A stretch of DNA of 7,768 nt from Spiroplasma phage C74 (taxonomy: Viruses > Hofneiviricota > Faserviricetes > Tubulavirales): the sequence record U28974.1. The stretch is one strand, 5' to 3'. Positions 6,102 to 7,768 of the stretch are shown in pieces. Numbering within the stretch: the first letter of the stretch is position 1; every line of letters begins with the position of its first letter. A program made the translations under genes and the position numbers. The notes beneath the pieces are model-generated. The model was not told the DNA's origin. It saw only the letters and a program-made list of their open reading frames with translations, and searched no databases.

Positions 6102-6156
6102 AACAATGTTTATTACAATTAAAAAACATTATATAAACATTATTTATAACATTGTT
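6102..6156. repeat. AACATTRT-type repeats upstream of the 146-aa gene
   Basis: AACATTAT occurs at 6125-6132 and 6136-6143, and AACATTGT at 6148-6155 (steps of 11 and 12 bases, about one helical turn). The complement of the last copy, AACAATGTT, occurs at 6102-6110. Helically phased copies ahead of a gene suggest a protein-binding array (operator or iterons); this is inference in very AT-rich DNA. Confidence 0.45.
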
Positions 6157-6190
6157 TATTAAACAAATATTTAGTTAGGAGATGATAAAA

Positions 6191-6631
6191 TTGAGTAATT
6201 TTGTTAAGAAAAATCAGAATGTAGAAAATTATTTTATTAGTAAGGAATTTATCCCTTTTACAACAGATAAAGCAAGTTTTATTAATTTACCCAATCATAA
6301 TCGTCATATTGGTTTTTGGTTGAGTAATAAGTTTATTTATTCGAGTGAAAAACATTCGGAACAAGTAGCAATCGGTTTGATTTATGATAATTCTTATCCT
6401 ATTGTAAAATATGATGAAAATTTAAAGCGAAATATTTGAAAATATTTAACTGGAACAGAATTAATCAATTTATATAATCAATATAAACAAAATTATTTTA
6501 CTAAAATGAAAAAAGCTTTATTTTTAAGTGAACCTAAAAAAGTAAAAGCAAATAATAACAATAATAATTTAACAAATTGAAGTGTTGAAAAAGAAGAACA
6601 ATTAATTAATGATTTAGAAAGTTTAAATTAA
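6191..6631 (+). CDS. Soluble phage protein, 146 aa, unknown (possible DNA-binding role)
   Basis: The frame is open to TAA 6629-6631 with two TGA Trp codons. I chose TTG 6191 as the start because AGGAG (6177-6181) directly abuts the in-frame ATG at 6182, leaving no spacing, whereas TTG 6191 lies nine bases beyond it. The ATG start would add three residues. The protein has no signal or membrane helix. A compact N-terminal domain of about 110 residues has mixed charge and many aromatics ([32 protein letters not shown]). It is followed by an Asn-rich linker (NNNNNN) and an acidic end ([15 protein letters not shown]). A folded domain plus flexible linker and acidic tail recalls single-stranded-DNA-binding proteins, and filamentous phages need one, but I see no family motif. 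It heads the operon that continues into the membrane and assembly genes. Confidence 0.78.
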
Positions 6632-6781
6632 ATGAGTTTATATGATTATTGAGTTCAATTTGTTAGTTATATTATTGGTGCAAATGCCCCTGAGTTTTTA
6701 TATGTTATATCGTTTGTGTTATTTATTGTTTTGTTTTTTGGAATGTTTTTTAAACTTATTCAAAAAATGTGGAGTTTTTAA
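6632..6781 (+). CDS. Small single-pass membrane protein, 49 aa
   Basis: The frame runs from ATG 6632, immediately after the previous stop, to TAA 6779-6781. It has one TGA Trp (residue 7) and one TGG Trp. There is one long hydrophobic helix (about residues 22-41, FLYVISFVLFIVLFFGMFF) followed by a short basic end (KLIQKMW). No strong ribosome site of its own is seen, so it is probably translated by coupling. Tiny single-helix proteins in this position are typical minor coat proteins (pVII/pIX-like) of filamentous phages; this is an analogy only. Confidence 0.75.
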
Positions 6782-6783
6782 AA

Positions 6784-6987
6784 ATGCAAAATGATTGACA
6801 AGAATTCAAAGAGTTTTTTATTTATATCTTTTTGTTTATAGATAAGGCGAATGTTGAAAGTATTATAATGTGGAATTTAACGCAAAATGAATATTTAACT
6901 TTGATGGTTGGTGTTTGAGTTGTGATTTTGTTTTTAACTTGGTTTTTCTTGTGAATGGTTTTTAAAATAGTTGGGTATTTTAAATAA
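6784..6987 (+). CDS. Small membrane protein, 67 aa, unknown
   Basis: The frame runs from ATG 6784 to TAA 6985-6987; TGGAG at 6770-6774 inside the previous gene may serve as ribosome site. Three TGA Trp codons occur. The N-terminal part has a short acidic/polar start (MQNDWQEFKE) and a hydrophobic stretch (about 11-19). A polar loop and a strong Trp-rich helix (about 39-62, LMVGVWVVILFLTWFFLWMV) follow, ending KIVGYFK. The stop overlaps the Zot-like start by one base (TAATG). Probably a minor virion or assembly protein; not recognised. Confidence 0.77.
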
Positions 6988-7768
6988 TGAAAAAATTTAT
7001 ATTTTTCTTTAAAAACTATTGTTATATTAGTGGTTCAATGCTTTTGTTTAGTTTAATTGATTTATTACTTTGAATAATTTCTTTGTATTGTGTTGGTTTA
7101 GTATTTTGAATATTATTTGCTTTGCAATGTGTATATTTTGTGTGATGATTGTGAAAAAATATTTTTTATCAGTTAAATGCTTTTAGGTTAGTGAATTTTG
7201 TTTGAGATAATCCGTTATCGGTAATTATTGGTAAGTTAGGAACTGGTAAAACATTACTTTTAACTTATTTGTCGCAAACTATGAAATTATTGACAGATGA
7301 AATTTATAGTAATTATCCGTTAGAAGATGATAAAGTTAAAGTTTTAACATTTAAAAATTTAGATTTTACCGATCGAACAAAACCAGTCCCACCCGATGAT
7401 AGTGTTATTTTATTTGATGAAAGTTATTTGTATATTGATGGAACTAGTCCTCACGATGAGAAAAAAGTTCATAGTGGTAAAATACCGTGAATTGTTTTAG
7501 CGAGACATTTTCGACATCGTGCGTTGTTTACCGCTCAGCGTGAAGGTATGATTTGAAACAATATTCGCCAGTTAGCAAGTGGGATTATTATTCCAATTTC
7601 ATTGAAAAAACCCGTTGCTAAAAAAGGATTTAATTTTTTTAATCGTTTCTTTATTATGCGAATGGGGATTTTCCAAGATATAACGGATTATGAAATTTGA
7701 AAAACAAAATCAGTAGAACGAACAGCAGAAGGTAAAAGAGCAAAACATAAGTCGGATGTTGGGTTAGG
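6987..7768 (+). CDS. Zot/pI-like morphogenesis ATPase, N-terminal 260 residues (continues at 1-232)
   Basis: The frame runs from ATG 6987 (overlapping the previous stop, TAATG) to the right edge and continues at base 1, for 337 residues in all. Residues about 17-56 form one or two hydrophobic helices. The nucleotide-binding core follows: Walker A GKLGTGKT (82-89) and Walker B VILFDES (140-146), then a His/Arg segment (ARHFRHRALFTAQRE, 172-186) as expected after Walker B in Zot-domain proteins. TGA codons read as Trp. This family drives assembly and extrusion of filamentous virions through the inner membrane. In M13 pI the membrane helix lies after the ATPase domain; here it lies before it and no large outer domain follows, consistent with a host that has no outer membrane. 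It is central to the assembly operon. Confidence 0.9.

Larger units (their letters stand above)
5882..6190. other. Structured gene-free region between coat gene and early/assembly genes
   Basis: No gene is seen here. The block has a 14-bp palindrome, an outer 8-bp inverted repeat (5915-5922 with 6072-6079) enclosing two further stem-loops and a 16-base direct repeat, then AACATTAT-type repeats before the next start. This density of structure is typical of a filamentous-phage intergenic region (terminator, origin and packaging signal), but which role applies cannot be told from sequence alone. Confidence 0.6.

Noticed and set aside
4217-6806. Unique EcoRI site as proof of circularity
   Set aside because: GAATTC also occurs near 4217 and 6802, so the rebuilt site at the joint is supportive but not unique.
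1-7768. tRNA or rRNA genes
   Set aside because: No cloverleaf with conserved arms or rRNA-like sequence was seen; GC-rich spots are limited to short hairpins.

Overview
This window looks like the complete circular genome of a small filamentous (plectrovirus-type) phage of a Spiroplasma, linearised for presentation. The DNA is very AT-rich. TGA must be read as tryptophan (genetic code 4): every long gene is interrupted by TGA in the standard code and becomes one clean frame in code 4, with TGA falling where Trp fits. The last gene runs off the right edge in frame and continues from base 2, and the joint (...GG + AATTC...) rebuilds an EcoRI site (G^AATTC), as expected for a replicative form numbered from a restriction cut. 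From memory, the 7,768-base length and gene order fit Spiroplasma phage SpV1-C74; I could not look this up.

Layout around the circle. (1) 5132-5881: a promoter embedded in a hairpin, then three small genes ending in the probable major coat protein; two further structured elements (a bulged hairpin and a GCGAAGC mini-hairpin) lie between the first two genes. (2) 5882-6190: a gene-free block with a palindrome, stem-loops and direct repeats, a candidate terminator, packaging and/or replication region. (3) 6191-7768 and 1-3261: a tightly packed, often one-base-overlapping run of an unknown 146-aa protein, two small membrane proteins, a Zot/pI-type assembly ATPase spanning the numbering joint, three more small membrane proteins, and the 713-aa P1-like protein with a signal peptide and C-terminal anchor (pIII-like architecture). 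It ends at a bidirectional terminator (3262-3294). (4) 3281-4900: a divergent pair, a minus-strand lipoprotein gene broken by two single-base deletions and a plus-strand DDE transposase. (5) 4901-5254: an AT-rich, gene-free stretch before the coat promoter.

Together the genes encode virion components (coat, P1, small membrane proteins) and the membrane assembly motor (Zot-like). No outer-membrane secretin is present, which fits a wall-less host. I see no rolling-circle Rep protein; the only recognisable DNA-processing enzyme is the transposase.

The most interesting element is the minus-strand lipoprotein. About 80 of its codons are a near-identical inverted copy (about 245 bp) of an internal part of P1, placed behind a lipoprotein signal. 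It could be a surface-anchored decoy for superinfection exclusion, or half of an invertible switch. Most differences in the 3' half of the copy preserve the protein, which suggests it was once under selection.
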